NCBI GenBank assembly: GCA_030430105.1
Contig: JAUIFW010000060.1
Coordinates: 1-6,039 of the forward strand
Source of the DNA: a bacterium
GTDB lineage: Bacteria > Patescibacteria > Gracilibacteria > 1-14-2-50-48-13
DNA: 6,039 nucleotides
Direction: 5' to 3'
In this document: positions 1 through 5,769 of the stretch, piece after piece
Layout: every line of letters begins with the position of its first letter
Position numbering within the stretch: the stretch's first letter is position 1
Translations under genes and position numbers: made by a program
Notes under the pieces: model-generated
Databases searched by the model: none
What the model saw: the letters and a program-made list of their open reading frames with translations, nothing else
What the model was told of the DNA's origin: nothing

Positions 1-551
1 GGGTGGGGCGGAAGTCTGCCCAGCGACTTGTACAGCATTTGCTCAAGGAGTCAGATATGAAGGTGGCGCGGTTTTCTGATGCAGTGGGAGAGCTCAAGGC
101 TTCTGTGGGGTTTTGTCGTCAGTGTTTTCATATTACGGAGAAGGAGCAGGAGAAGTGCGTGATTTGTAATGATGAGGCAAGAGATCCACGGGTGATTTGT
201 ATTGTGGAAGACTTTATTGATGTCTTTGCCTTTGAAAATACCAAGCTTTTTAAAGGGGTCTACCATGTTCTGCATGGTGTGCTTTCACCAGTCAATGGTG
301 TTGGTCCGGATAAGCTTACGATGGCTGCTTTGGCAGAGCGACTGAAGCACGCGGAAATTCAAGAGCTTATTATTGCTACGAACCCTACTATGGAGGGAGA
401 GGCTACTGCATTGTATATTCGCAATAACTTGCCAATCGCTGAGGATGTGACGGTATCCCGTATTGCAAAGGGAATGCCTATGGGAGGTAATATTGATTAT
501 GCGGATGAGGTGACCCTAGGGAATGCGCTTGAGCGTCGAAGTAGTATGTAG
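1..551 (+). CDS. recR: Recombination mediator protein RecR, 5' end cut by the window
   Basis: RecR acts with RecF/RecO in the cytoplasm to load RecA on single-stranded DNA at gaps. Numbering from the GTG at base 3, the protein shows the end of the helix-hairpin-helix (GRKSAQR, residues 2-8), a four-cysteine zinc site (CRQC 38-41 and CVIC 52-55), and a Toprim domain with the conserved acidic start (IVED 67-70) and ATNPTMEGEAT (125-135). It closes with the typical SRIAKGMPMGG (152-162) and a TLGNALERR tail. The GTG at base 3 is not the start: it is the internal Val of the usual PGVGxKSAQR motif, and the frame is open to base 1. About 17-20 N-terminal residues of the usual ~200 are therefore missing, lost to the window edge and not to mutation. 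The family identity is certain from the motif order. It ends in TAG at 549-551. Confidence 0.96.
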   Translation, partial: VGRKSAQRLVQHLLKESDMKVARFSDAVGELKASVGFCRQCFHITEKEQEKCVICNDEARDPRVICIVEDFIDVFAFENTKLFKGVYHVLHGVLSPVNGVGPDKLTMAALAERLKHAEIQELIIATNPTMEGEATALYIRNNLPIAEDVTVSRIAKGMPMGGNIDYADEVTLGNALERRSSM

Positions 552-557
552 TACTAC
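541..557 (+). repeat. Short inverted repeat over the recR stop codon
   Basis: GTAGTA (541-546) and TACTAC (552-557) are exact reverse complements separated by five bases that contain the TAG stop. No T-run follows, so it is not a convincing intrinsic terminator. It could slow ribosomes, protect the 3' end of the message, or be chance. Confidence 0.3.
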
Positions 558-573
558 GTACTTGCTCGTTTGA

Positions 574-603
574 GTGACTTTTGCGTACCATAGTTTGTAA
601 GAT
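574..603 (+). promoter_or_regulatory. Candidate promoter of the small lipoprotein gene
   Basis: GTGACT (574-579) matches TTGACA at four of six positions. It lies 18 bases before TAAGAT (598-603), which matches TATAAT at four of six. This would start transcription near 610, about 25 bases before the ATG at 635. An alternative -10 is TATATG at 606-611. The site is weak and was assigned by eye only; the gene could instead be read through from recR. Confidence 0.25.
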
Positions 604-620
604 TCTATATGCTGGGGCAA

Positions 621-628
621 AGGGAGGA
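621..628 (+). promoter_or_regulatory. Strong Shine-Dalgarno site that fixes the lipoprotein start
   Basis: AGGGAGGA lies six bases before the ATG at 635. An in-frame ATG also exists at 581, but it has no such site and would put 18 unrelated residues before the signal peptide, so 635 is the better start. Confidence 0.75.
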
Positions 629-634
629 TTTGCT

Positions 635-880
635 ATGAATACAAAAATTTTTGCTCTTTTAGTCTTTTGTGTCTCTTGCACGCCGCCGGTGCAGCCGCCT
701 ACGCCAAGTGAACGCTTGGCATCGAAGGTTCGTGAGGTGTCTGGTGATGTTTCTCGAGGTGTTGAAAACTTGTACCGTGTGGGGAAGAAGCTTGGAAACC
801 TTGCTGTGGATGCGGTGGAAGTGGCTACGGATAAGGCGCAGGAAGCGCTGGATAGAGTCAAGGAGGAGGACGAGGAGTGA
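635..880 (+). CDS. Small predicted lipoprotein with amphipathic helical tail
   Basis: I do not recognise this 81-residue protein as a named family. It starts with a short basic n-region (MNTK) and a hydrophobic stretch (IFALLVFCV, 5-13). A cysteine follows at position 15 in CVSC, a loose lipobox with Ser at -1 and Val at -2. The likely mature form is a lipid-anchored protein beginning C15-T-P-P. A proline-rich linker (16-24) leads to an Arg/Lys/Glu-rich region (26-75) with repeated Val/Leu spacing, probably one long amphipathic helix, and a very acidic end (EEDEE). Small lipid-anchored helical proteins of this layout occur in many bacterial envelopes, often with unknown roles. The strong Shine-Dalgarno upstream and terminator two bases after the TGA show a self-contained transcription unit. 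The lipobox is not ideal: Cys12 is a second candidate but has Phe at -1. An uncleaved signal anchor is the main alternative. Confidence 0.75.
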   Translation: MNTKIFALLVFCVSCTPPVQPPTPSERLASKVREVSGDVSRGVENLYRVGKKLGNLAVDAVEVATDKAQEALDRVKEEDEE

Positions 881-881
881 T

Positions 882-914
882 CGGTGTGGGGCTGTGCCCC
901 ATGCCGTGTTTTTT
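882..914 (+). terminator. Intrinsic terminator after the lipoprotein gene
   Basis: An 11-bp stem pairs 882-892 with 896-906 (arms CGGTGTGGGGC and GCCCCATGCCG, with two G-U pairs) around a three-base TGT loop. Six T residues follow at 909-914 after a two-base spacer. The 5' arm begins two bases after the TGA stop, which also supports TGA being read as a stop here. It isolates metG from the upstream unit. Confidence 0.88.
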
Positions 915-915
915 G

Positions 916-945
916 CATGCTAGAGCTTTTGGCTCTTGAAGCATG
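916..945 (+). other. Bulged hairpin in the metG leader
   Basis: CATGCT (916-921) pairs with AGCATG (940-945), and AGAGC (922-926) pairs with GCTCT (932-936), around a TTTTG loop and with a three-base TGA bulge on the 3' side. No T-run follows, so this is not a terminator. A second GGCTCT at 949-954 could compete for the AGAGC arm. It lies between the upstream terminator and metG. A leader role for metG is an inference; T-box conserved sequence is not present. Confidence 0.45.
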
Positions 946-1019
946 GAAGGCTCTGTTTGCTTTGCTTGGAAAAAGGCTTTGCTGAAGAGGGGGTGCCTGG
1001 CAAAATGCCTTTGTACTTT

Positions 1020-2759
1020 ATGAACAACACTATGTCGACATCGATTTTTGTGGGAGTAGCTTGGCCCTATGCATATGCTCCTTTCCATGTAGGAAACTTG
1101 TATGGTTCGCATTTGCCTGCGGATGTATTTTCTCGTTTCCAAAAGCTTTGTGGTAATCAGGTGATGATGGTGTCAGGAAGTGATTGTCATGGAACACCTA
1201 TTACGCTTGCTGCAGAGAAGGAAGGAGTAAAGCCTGAAGAGGTGGCTCAGAAGTATCATGCAATTAATACAAAACTTCTTGAGGAGCTCCATATTGAGTA
1301 TACAAACTGGACGACGACCCAGACTGATACCCACACCCGGGTGGTGCAAGAAATGTTTCTCGACCTTTTGCGGGAGGGCTACATTGTTTCACAGGTTGCG
1401 AAGCAGCTGTACTCGGAGTCGGAATCTAAGTTTATGCAGGATCGTTATGTGGAGGGATCATGTCCTCATTGTGGTGCAGAGGATGCCAGGGGGGATCAGT
1501 GTGATACTTGTGGTCGCGTGGTGGACGCACTTTCGCTTGGTTCACCTCGTTCAAAGACCACGGGAGAGGCTTTGGTGGTGAAGGAAACGGAGAATTACTA
1601 TCTCGATTTAGAAAAACTGCAGCCAAAGCTTGAATCTTGGCTTGAGGGGCAGCGAGGAACATTCCGGGAGTGGGCACTGAGTGAAACGCTTGGTTGGATG
1701 AAGGAAGGGCTTCGGCCTCGAGCCATTACGAGAGATATGGAATATGGAGTTGCGTTGCCTGTGGATGAGATTCCTGAGGAACAGCGTATTTCCAATATTG
1801 AAGGTAAAGTGCTCTATGTCTGGTTTGAGGCGGTGACAGGGTATCTTAGTGCCTCAGTGGAGGCCTCTACACTTGAGGGTGAAGGTCTTGGGTCTCAAGG
1901 CTTGGGTCAGGACGGGTGGAAGGAGTTTTGGATAAATGAGGATGCTGAGCATTATTACTTTATTGGAGAAGATAACTTGGTGTTTCATACTATCAACTGG
2001 CCGGCACAGCTCCTTGGAACCGGGAAGCCTTATCATTTGCCGACGAATGTCTTTGCCAATAAGTATTTGATGCTTGAGGGGAAGAAGATAAGTAAGTCTA
2101 AGAATTGGATTGTGGATACTGAACATCTTCTTGAGAATTACCCTCTCGATAGTGTTCGGTTCTATCTTTCGTATATCATGACGGGAGATAATCAGACCAA
2201 TTTTAGATGGGAGGATTTTTACAATGTGAATAACGGCGTGCTTTTGGCTAAGGTTGGGAACCTTGTGAATAGGGTGCTAGCGTTTACTCTAAAAAACTTT
2301 GGGCGTGATCTCGCTGCACAGGGGCATGTTTTTGAAGAGGAGGTTCGTAGTGAAATCGAGAAGGCGTATGAGGAGACGAAGCATTTATATGCACATTCCC
2401 ACGTGCGTGAGGCGGTGCTTCGAGCGGTGGAGCTTGCAGAGTTTGGCAATGAATATTTGACCAAGCATGAGTTTTGGAAACTTGTGAAGGAGGATAAGGA
2501 GGCGTGTGCGGGGATTGTGTATAACGCTCTTGGTATTGTACATGCGCTTCGTGTGTTGCTTGCCCCAGTAATGCCTGACTTCTGCCAGAGACTAAACGAA
2601 CTTTTGGGGTATGAGGGAGTATTGCAGCAGGAAGGGGTTGATGTATGGAATTTTGAGGGGATTGCGAAGGAGCTTCTGCTTGCTGAGAAGGTAGCGCCAC
2701 TTGTGGAGAAGTTTGATCCTGAGATGGTGGAGAAGGAGATGGAAGGGCTTGAGGGATAG
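1020..2759 (+). CDS. metG: Methionyl-tRNA synthetase, single-domain form
   Basis: This cytoplasmic class I synthetase charges tRNA-Met with methionine using ATP. From the ATG at 1020 it is 579 residues: the Rossmann catalytic core with the HIGH-type signature HVGN (23-26), the GSDCHGTP block, a zinc knuckle in the connective insert (CPHC 148-151, CDTC 161-164), the YVWFEA and HYYFIGEDN blocks, the KMSKS-type loop KISKS (356-360), and a helical anticodon-binding domain. The C-terminal EMAP/Trbp111-type tRNA-binding domain of longer MetRS is absent, as in many compact enzymes. The open frame extends to a TTG at 936, but those residues overlap a leader hairpin and are unlike the family. Starts at 1005 (11 bases after AGGGGG), 1020 and 1032 are all possible; 1020 is a compromise. 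Residues 288-297 (EGLGSQGLGQ) are a Gly-rich insertion coded by heptamer DNA repeats. It is flanked by terminators on both sides, so it is probably a single-gene transcript. Confidence 0.95.
   Translation: MNNTMSTSIFVGVAWPYAYAPFHVGNLYGSHLPADVFSRFQKLCGNQVMMVSGSDCHGTPITLAAEKEGVKPEEVAQKYHAINTKLLEELHIEYTNWTTTQTDTHTRVVQEMFLDLLREGYIVSQVAKQLYSESESKFMQDRYVEGSCPHCGAEDARGDQCDTCGRVVDALSLGSPRSKTTGEALVVKETENYYLDLEKLQPKLESWLEGQRGTFREWALSETLGWMKEGLRPRAITRDMEYGVALPVDEIPEEQRISNIEGKVLYVWFEAVTGYLSASVEASTLEGEGLGSQGLGQDGWKEFWINEDAEHYYFIGEDNLVFHTINWPAQLLGTGKPYHLPTNVFANKYLMLEGKKISKSKNWIVDTEHLLENYPLDSVRFYLSYIMTGDNQTNFRWEDFYNVNNGVLLAKVGNLVNRVLAFTLKNFGRDLAAQGHVFEEEVRSEIEKAYEETKHLYAHSHVREAVLRAVELAEFGNEYLTKHEFWKLVKEDKEACAGIVYNALGIVHALRVLLAPVMPDFCQRLNELLGYEGVLQQEGVDVWNFEGIAKELLLAEKVAPLVEKFDPEMVEKEMEGLEG
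1882..1909 (+). repeat. Heptamer tandem repeat inside metG
   Basis: Four consecutive 7-base units, AAGGTCT, TGGGTCT, CAAGGCT and TGGGTCA, match TAGGTCT at 6, 6, 4 and 5 of 7 positions. Because 7 is not a multiple of 3, the units are read in changing frames and give a GLGSQGLG-type peptide. It sits between the YVWFEA...GYLSAS and WKEFW blocks of MetRS, where a loop of variable length occurs in the family. The same heptamer is found at the metG stop codon. Confidence 0.65.
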
Positions 2760-2798
2760 GTTTTGGGTCCTAGGTCTTGGGGCTTAGGTCTTAGGTCT
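2757..2798 (+). repeat. Heptamer tandem repeat beginning on the metG stop codon
   Basis: Six consecutive 7-base units: TAGGTTT, TGGGTCC, TAGGTCT, TGGGGCT, TAGGTCT, TAGGTCT. Three match exactly and the others share 5-6 of 7 bases. The first unit supplies the TAG stop of metG. The run ends about 20 bases before the two-way terminator. The unit length resembles the heptameric short tandem repeats known in some cyanobacteria, but no relation is implied. Confidence 0.8.
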
Positions 2799-2818
2799 CC
2801 AGGATTTGGAGGAAGTAA

Positions 2819-2847
2819 AAAAAGCATGGCTGGGAGCTATGCTTTTT
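2819..2847. terminator. Bidirectional intrinsic terminator between metG and ychF
   Basis: AAAAAGCATGGCT (2819-2831) and AGCTATGCTTTTT (2835-2847) form a 13-bp stem with one G-U pair around a GGG loop. The arms end in A- and T-runs, so RNA from either strand finishes in U residues. It sits between two convergent genes and fits both as their shared terminator. Confidence 0.9.
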
Positions 2848-2863
2848 ACTTGAGGGGATGGTT

Positions 2864-3958
2864 TTAGACGTTGAATTTGAAGAGTACGGTGTCTCCGTCT
2901 TGCATGACGTATTCTTTTCCTTCCATGCGGACCTTTCCTGCTTCTCTGGCTTTTGACCAACCGCCGTTGTCTGCTAGATCTTTCCAATGTACGACATCTG
3001 CCTTGATAAAGCCTTTTTCAAAATCCGTATGAATCACACCTGCAGCTTGTGGTGCAGTCCATCCCTTGCGGATAGCCCAGGCACGTACTTCTTTTTCTCC
3101 TGCGGTGAAGTAATACATGAGGCCTAGGGTGTCGAAGGCTACCTTGATCATGGTGTCGAGTCCTGACTCTGTGAGCCCTAGGTCTGCTAGGAACATGGTT
3201 CGCTCCTCTTTGGTAAGGTCTGCAAGTTCCTCTTCTAGCTTGGCGCTGATAGGGAGGACAGCAAAGCTTGGGTCGAGCCCTAGTAGCTCATGGAGGTTTT
3301 TATTAGATACTTCTGTAAGCTCATGCTCCCCCATATTTGCTGCGTAGATGAAGGGTTTCCTCGTAAGGAGGAAGAGTGGGCGAATGAGGTGCTCCTCCTC
3401 TTCAGACAGTTCCACAGTAATAGCTAAGTCACCACGCAGTAGGGCATCTTCAACTTTGCTCAGTGGTTCCATCATCTTTTTGGCCTCCTTGTCTCCAGTC
3501 TGTGCTTTTTTATCATACTTTCCCTTGGTTTTTTGAAGGGTCTCTAGGTCTGCCAAAATCAGCTCAGCGTTGATAATGTCGATATCTCTCCTTGGATCAA
3601 CGGAGTTTTCTACGTGGGTGATGTTGGTGTCGTCAAATACTCTCACTACCTGCAGTACGGCATCCACTTCTCGTATATGAGAGAGAAACTTGTTCCCTAG
3701 TCCTTCTCCTTGGGATGCACCTTTTACGAGTCCCGCAATATCAACAAACTCTACGGTGGCTGGGATGACTTTCTGAGCCTTTACCGCGAGTTCTAGCTCC
3801 TTCATACGGTGATCCTGGATTTCCACAATCCCCACATTGGGTTCGATGGTACAGAAGGGATAGTTAGCCGCTTCTGCTCCACGACTTCCGGTCATGGCGT
3901 TGAACAGTGTAGACTTACCGACGTTGGGTAGTCCTACGATACCTACCTTGAGAGACAT
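2864..3958 (-). CDS. ychF: Ribosome-binding ATPase YchF (EngD/OLA1 family)
   Basis: YchF/OLA1 proteins are Obg-related P-loop NTPases that prefer ATP, bind ribosomes and take part in translation and stress responses. At 364 residues it has the usual length. G1 is GLPNVGKS (9-16), G2 is YPFCTIEPN (33-41) with Thr37, and G3 is DIAG (73-76) followed by the family signature LVKGASQGEGLGNKFL (77-92). The G4 position reads NMGE (208-211) instead of NKxD, the hallmark that shifts this family to ATP. A helical coiled-coil insert (about 140-200) and a C-terminal TGS domain (about 282-364, including AWAIRKGWTAPQAAGVIHTDFE) complete it. The ATG at 3958 gives exactly the canonical MSLKVGIVGLPNVGKS start. 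No Shine-Dalgarno precedes it: the bases just upstream read CATCCCCC. A TACTAT box lies 12 bases before the ATG, so a very short leader is possible. It follows the PilO-like gene by 96 bp on the same strand. Confidence 0.98.
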   Translation of the reverse strand: MSLKVGIVGLPNVGKSTLFNAMTGSRGAEAANYPFCTIEPNVGIVEIQDHRMKELELAVKAQKVIPATVEFVDIAGLVKGASQGEGLGNKFLSHIREVDAVLQVVRVFDDTNITHVENSVDPRRDIDIINAELILADLETLQKTKGKYDKKAQTGDKEAKKMMEPLSKVEDALLRGDLAITVELSEEEEHLIRPLFLLTRKPFIYAANMGEHELTEVSNKNLHELLGLDPSFAVLPISAKLEEELADLTKEERTMFLADLGLTESGLDTMIKVAFDTLGLMYYFTAGEKEVRAWAIRKGWTAPQAAGVIHTDFEKGFIKADVVHWKDLADNGGWSKAREAGKVRMEGKEYVMQDGDTVLFKFNV

Positions 3959-3975
3959 GGGGGATGTTGAATAGT

Positions 3976-4000
3976 AAACAGTGCGTGTAGTCTACTGTTT
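3976..4000. repeat. Inverted repeat upstream of ychF
   Basis: AAACAGT (3976-3982) and ACTGTTT (3994-4000) are exact reverse complements with an 11-base spacer that holds a smaller CTAC/GTAG-like symmetry. No U-run follows on the minus strand, so termination after the PilO-like gene is unlikely. An operator overlapping the ychF promoter or chance are both possible. The rest of the 96-bp gap shows nothing else I can support. Confidence 0.3.
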
Positions 4001-4054
4001 CTTGGTGTTTGAGCAACGCCTTCTTGTTCCTGAGTTCGTCTCCTTGTCTCGGCT

Positions 4055-5095
4055 TTATTCCTCGTACAGAGCAAGCAATCCTTCGTAGAGCTCTATGAGA
4101 TCTTGTAGTCGCTTATACTCCTTTCTATTGTTTACTTCCTTTATATCCTCCAGGGTTTTGATGAGGAGCTCGAAATTTGCTGCATCAGCTGCGACCACCT
4201 CTTTGAGGGTTTTTGTTTCCCGGAGTAGGTCTGCTTGGTCTTTGAGTGCGCTGAGTTCAGCTCGTTTTTGACTTAGGTCCTCCTCCTCTACTTCGTGTAG
4301 CAGGAAGCTGATGTCTAGTTCTGCTTCGATCATTTCTCCTTCTACATTGAGCATGGCGATTTGATCAATACCGATGGCAGGATCGGAAAGCCCTTCACCA
4401 CTTTGTAATCGGTCCAAGGAAAGTGAGCTCGAGAGATCACTGAGGAATCTAAGAAATTGTTCTCTTGATGCTTCCACTGTGAAGGAAACGGGAAGTACGT
4501 CATAGCCTTCTGCCTGTTTGAGGATTTCGCTGGTTTGAATGGAGCGTATGTCAAAGGTTTTATCACTGGATTGGCTGTAGATTTGCTCTGCTTTTCGTAG
4601 GTAGGTTTCGATCTCAAGAGGTTCCCTGAGAGAAGGGAAGCTTAGCCTTAAGCTTTGCTTGATGCGATCTTCTGTCCCTCGCGTTTCGTTTCTCACAAGA
4701 CGTTCTAAGGTAGTAAAAAACCTACTTTGCATAAGCGCCCTGGCAAACATGTATGTAGCAACGCCCTCACCCTGTCTCTCAGAGAGAAGTATCTCAATTT
4801 CTTTCTCTAATTGACCGGCCAAATCTTCTTCTTCAATGCGGGTTTTTAGGCTTCCAAGGAAAATGGAAAGCGCAGGGGTAGAGCCAGCGACTTCCAACTG
4901 TGTATCAATTTCCTTTTCTAAGAAGGTGCCTATTTCATCCATGGTTGCTCCTGTTCCGGTCTCCCATAGGCTGCAGACACCGTGTACGGAACATGCCGTG
5001 CTCGGCGTAATCATACTGCCAACAATACTACCACCTCCAAAAAGAAGGATGGCTCCCCCAAGTATGCTGATGATGGGATGCGCGATATGCTTCAT
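4055..5095 (-). CDS. Membrane-anchored protein with PilO-like segment and coiled-coil tail
   Basis: The 346-residue protein has one N-terminal transmembrane segment (about 8-30, ISILGGAILLFGGGSIVGSMI). A small region with two cysteines (35 and 41) follows, then a long Glu-rich helical stretch (about 52-180). The segment about 198-265 (YDVLPVSFTVEASREQFLRF onward) has the strand-helix pattern LPVSFTVE-x-S-x-x-QFLxFLSDL typical of PilO, the inner-membrane protein that pairs with PilN to align the type IV pilus machine. A Glu/Lys-rich coiled coil (about 270-346) closes it. Real PilO is nearer 200 residues, so this is at best a long, divergent relative; the long middle and the C-terminal coil are unusual. 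The start ATG overlaps the stop of the upstream gene as ATGA, which implies translational coupling and matches the pilN-pilO order. It carries no visible Shine-Dalgarno of its own. The coding frame is secure; the PilO label is tentative. Confidence 0.8.
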   Translation of the reverse strand: MKHIAHPIISILGGAILLFGGGSIVGSMITPSTACSVHGVCSLWETGTGATMDEIGTFLEKEIDTQLEVAGSTPALSIFLGSLKTRIEEEDLAGQLEKEIEILLSERQGEGVATYMFARALMQSRFFTTLERLVRNETRGTEDRIKQSLRLSFPSLREPLEIETYLRKAEQIYSQSSDKTFDIRSIQTSEILKQAEGYDVLPVSFTVEASREQFLRFLSDLSSSLSLDRLQSGEGLSDPAIGIDQIAMLNVEGEMIEAELDISFLLHEVEEEDLSQKRAELSALKDQADLLRETKTLKEVVAADAANFELLIKTLEDIKEVNNRKEYKRLQDLIELYEGLLALYEE

Positions 5096-5769
5096 TCTAT
5101 AGTTAGGGTGATATCTAGAAGGAAAGGGCTGTCTTCACGTTCTTCCTCAGCGTAGGTCTTGGTCTCTGCAACGGAGAAGAATCTTGATGCTTCGAGTACT
5201 TCTACGAGACGCCCTGCTAGCTCTTCTTCCGTGAGGGACTCTAGGTACTGTTCTTCTTGCTTCCTTAATGTAATGCGTCTGAGCTCAATGGTTTGCGTTG
5301 CTTTGTTATAGACAATTTCTTTAGCAGAAAACACTCCTGTAATATCGTTGGCAATCGCAACAGAACCGATGAGGGCTGTGAGTTCCTCGATGTACATATG
5401 TGGCTCACCGTACTCTTCGAAGAGATAGGTGAAGAGGGTGGTTTCTGCTATGCCTGGGTACTCACCTGAATTTTGGAAGGTGATGAGTGAATTTCCAAGC
5501 TCGATGGCGTTTGCTACGATCGTGACACGCAGTGGCCAAGGGGGTTCGACCCTCGGCGGTCGGGGGCGCGCGGGCCGGGCGCTGATCTGCGTAATGTCTT
5601 GTTCAGACGAGGGTGTCACGCGAGAGACCTCCGCGGCGCGGATTTGCGCGGCGCCCATTTTTGGTGGAGGGATTTTCGTGGGGCGGATCTGAGTGGGGCG
5701 GATCTCCGCGGGGCCAATCTTCGAGGCGTTGACTTTCGAGGCGTTGAGCTCAGTGAGGCGGTGCTTCAA
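5092..5769 (-). CDS. Truncated PilN-like gene; N-terminal part is antisense of pentapeptide repeats
   Basis: The open frame codes 225 residues, but only about residues 89-225 (bases 5092 to ~5505) look like a genuine protein. That part is a mixed helix/strand segment with a TALIGSVAIANDITGVFSAK stretch (131-150), a strand pair, LAGRLVEVLEASRFFSV (184-200), and a final strand SPFLLDITL (214-222). This pattern resembles the C-terminal half of PilN-type pilus assembly proteins. Its ATGA overlap with the PilO-like gene supports that pairing. Residues 1-88 (IRPTQ, IRPTK, IPPPK and similar) are the reverse reading of a plus-strand pentapeptide-repeat frame and probably have no function of their own. 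The nominal start is a TTG at 5767-5769 with no Shine-Dalgarno, and the next ATG at 5658 is also inside the antisense part. The N-terminal membrane segment expected of PilN is missing. I read it as a gene that lost its 5' part at a junction near 5495-5510. The PilN label alone is about 0.35. Confidence 0.6.
   Translation of the reverse strand: MKHRLTELNASKVNASKIGPAEIRPTQIRPTKIPPPKMGAAQIRAAEVSRVTPSSEQDITQISARPARPRPPRVEPPWPLRVTIVANAIELGNSLITFQNSGEYPGIAETTLFTYLFEEYGEPHMYIEELTALIGSVAIANDITGVFSAKEIVYNKATQTIELRRITLRKQEEQYLESLTEEELAGRLVEVLEASRFFSVAETKTYAEEEREDSPFLLDITLTIE

Noticed and set aside
478..918. Minus-strand open frame opposite the end of recR and the lipoprotein gene
   Set aside because: Low-complexity Ser/Thr composition, no ribosome site, and it spans a terminator; an antisense shadow.
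936..1019. Upstream extension of metG to a TTG at 936
   Set aside because: The extra 28 residues have no counterpart in MetRS, the TTG overlaps the 3' arm and bulge of the leader hairpin, and no Shine-Dalgarno precedes it.
940..1020. T-box riboswitch upstream of metG
   Set aside because: The conserved AGGGTGGNACCGCG sequence and the antiterminator/terminator pair are absent; GGGTGCCTGG at 991-1000 is only a superficial likeness.
2219..2827. 202-residue minus-strand open frame under the end of metG
   Set aside because: It is Ser/Thr/Pro-rich antisense of a well-conserved gene and crosses the terminator; no family features.
3178..4235. Extra single TAGGTCT copies in ychF and the PilO-like gene
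   Set aside because: They are isolated copies, mostly the antisense of Ala-Asp-Leu-type codons, and not in tandem, so they are not evidence of the repeat element.
4836..5102. Plus-strand open frame opposite the start of the PilO-like gene
   Set aside because: It mirrors the transmembrane segment and has no ribosome site or recognisable motif.
5477..5493. ATT start at 5491 with a ribosome-site-like AAGGTGAT for the pentapeptide protein
   Set aside because: ATT starts are very rare, the site lies in antisense of native coding sequence, and the frame opens in the middle of a repeat module, so a lost 5' end explains it better.
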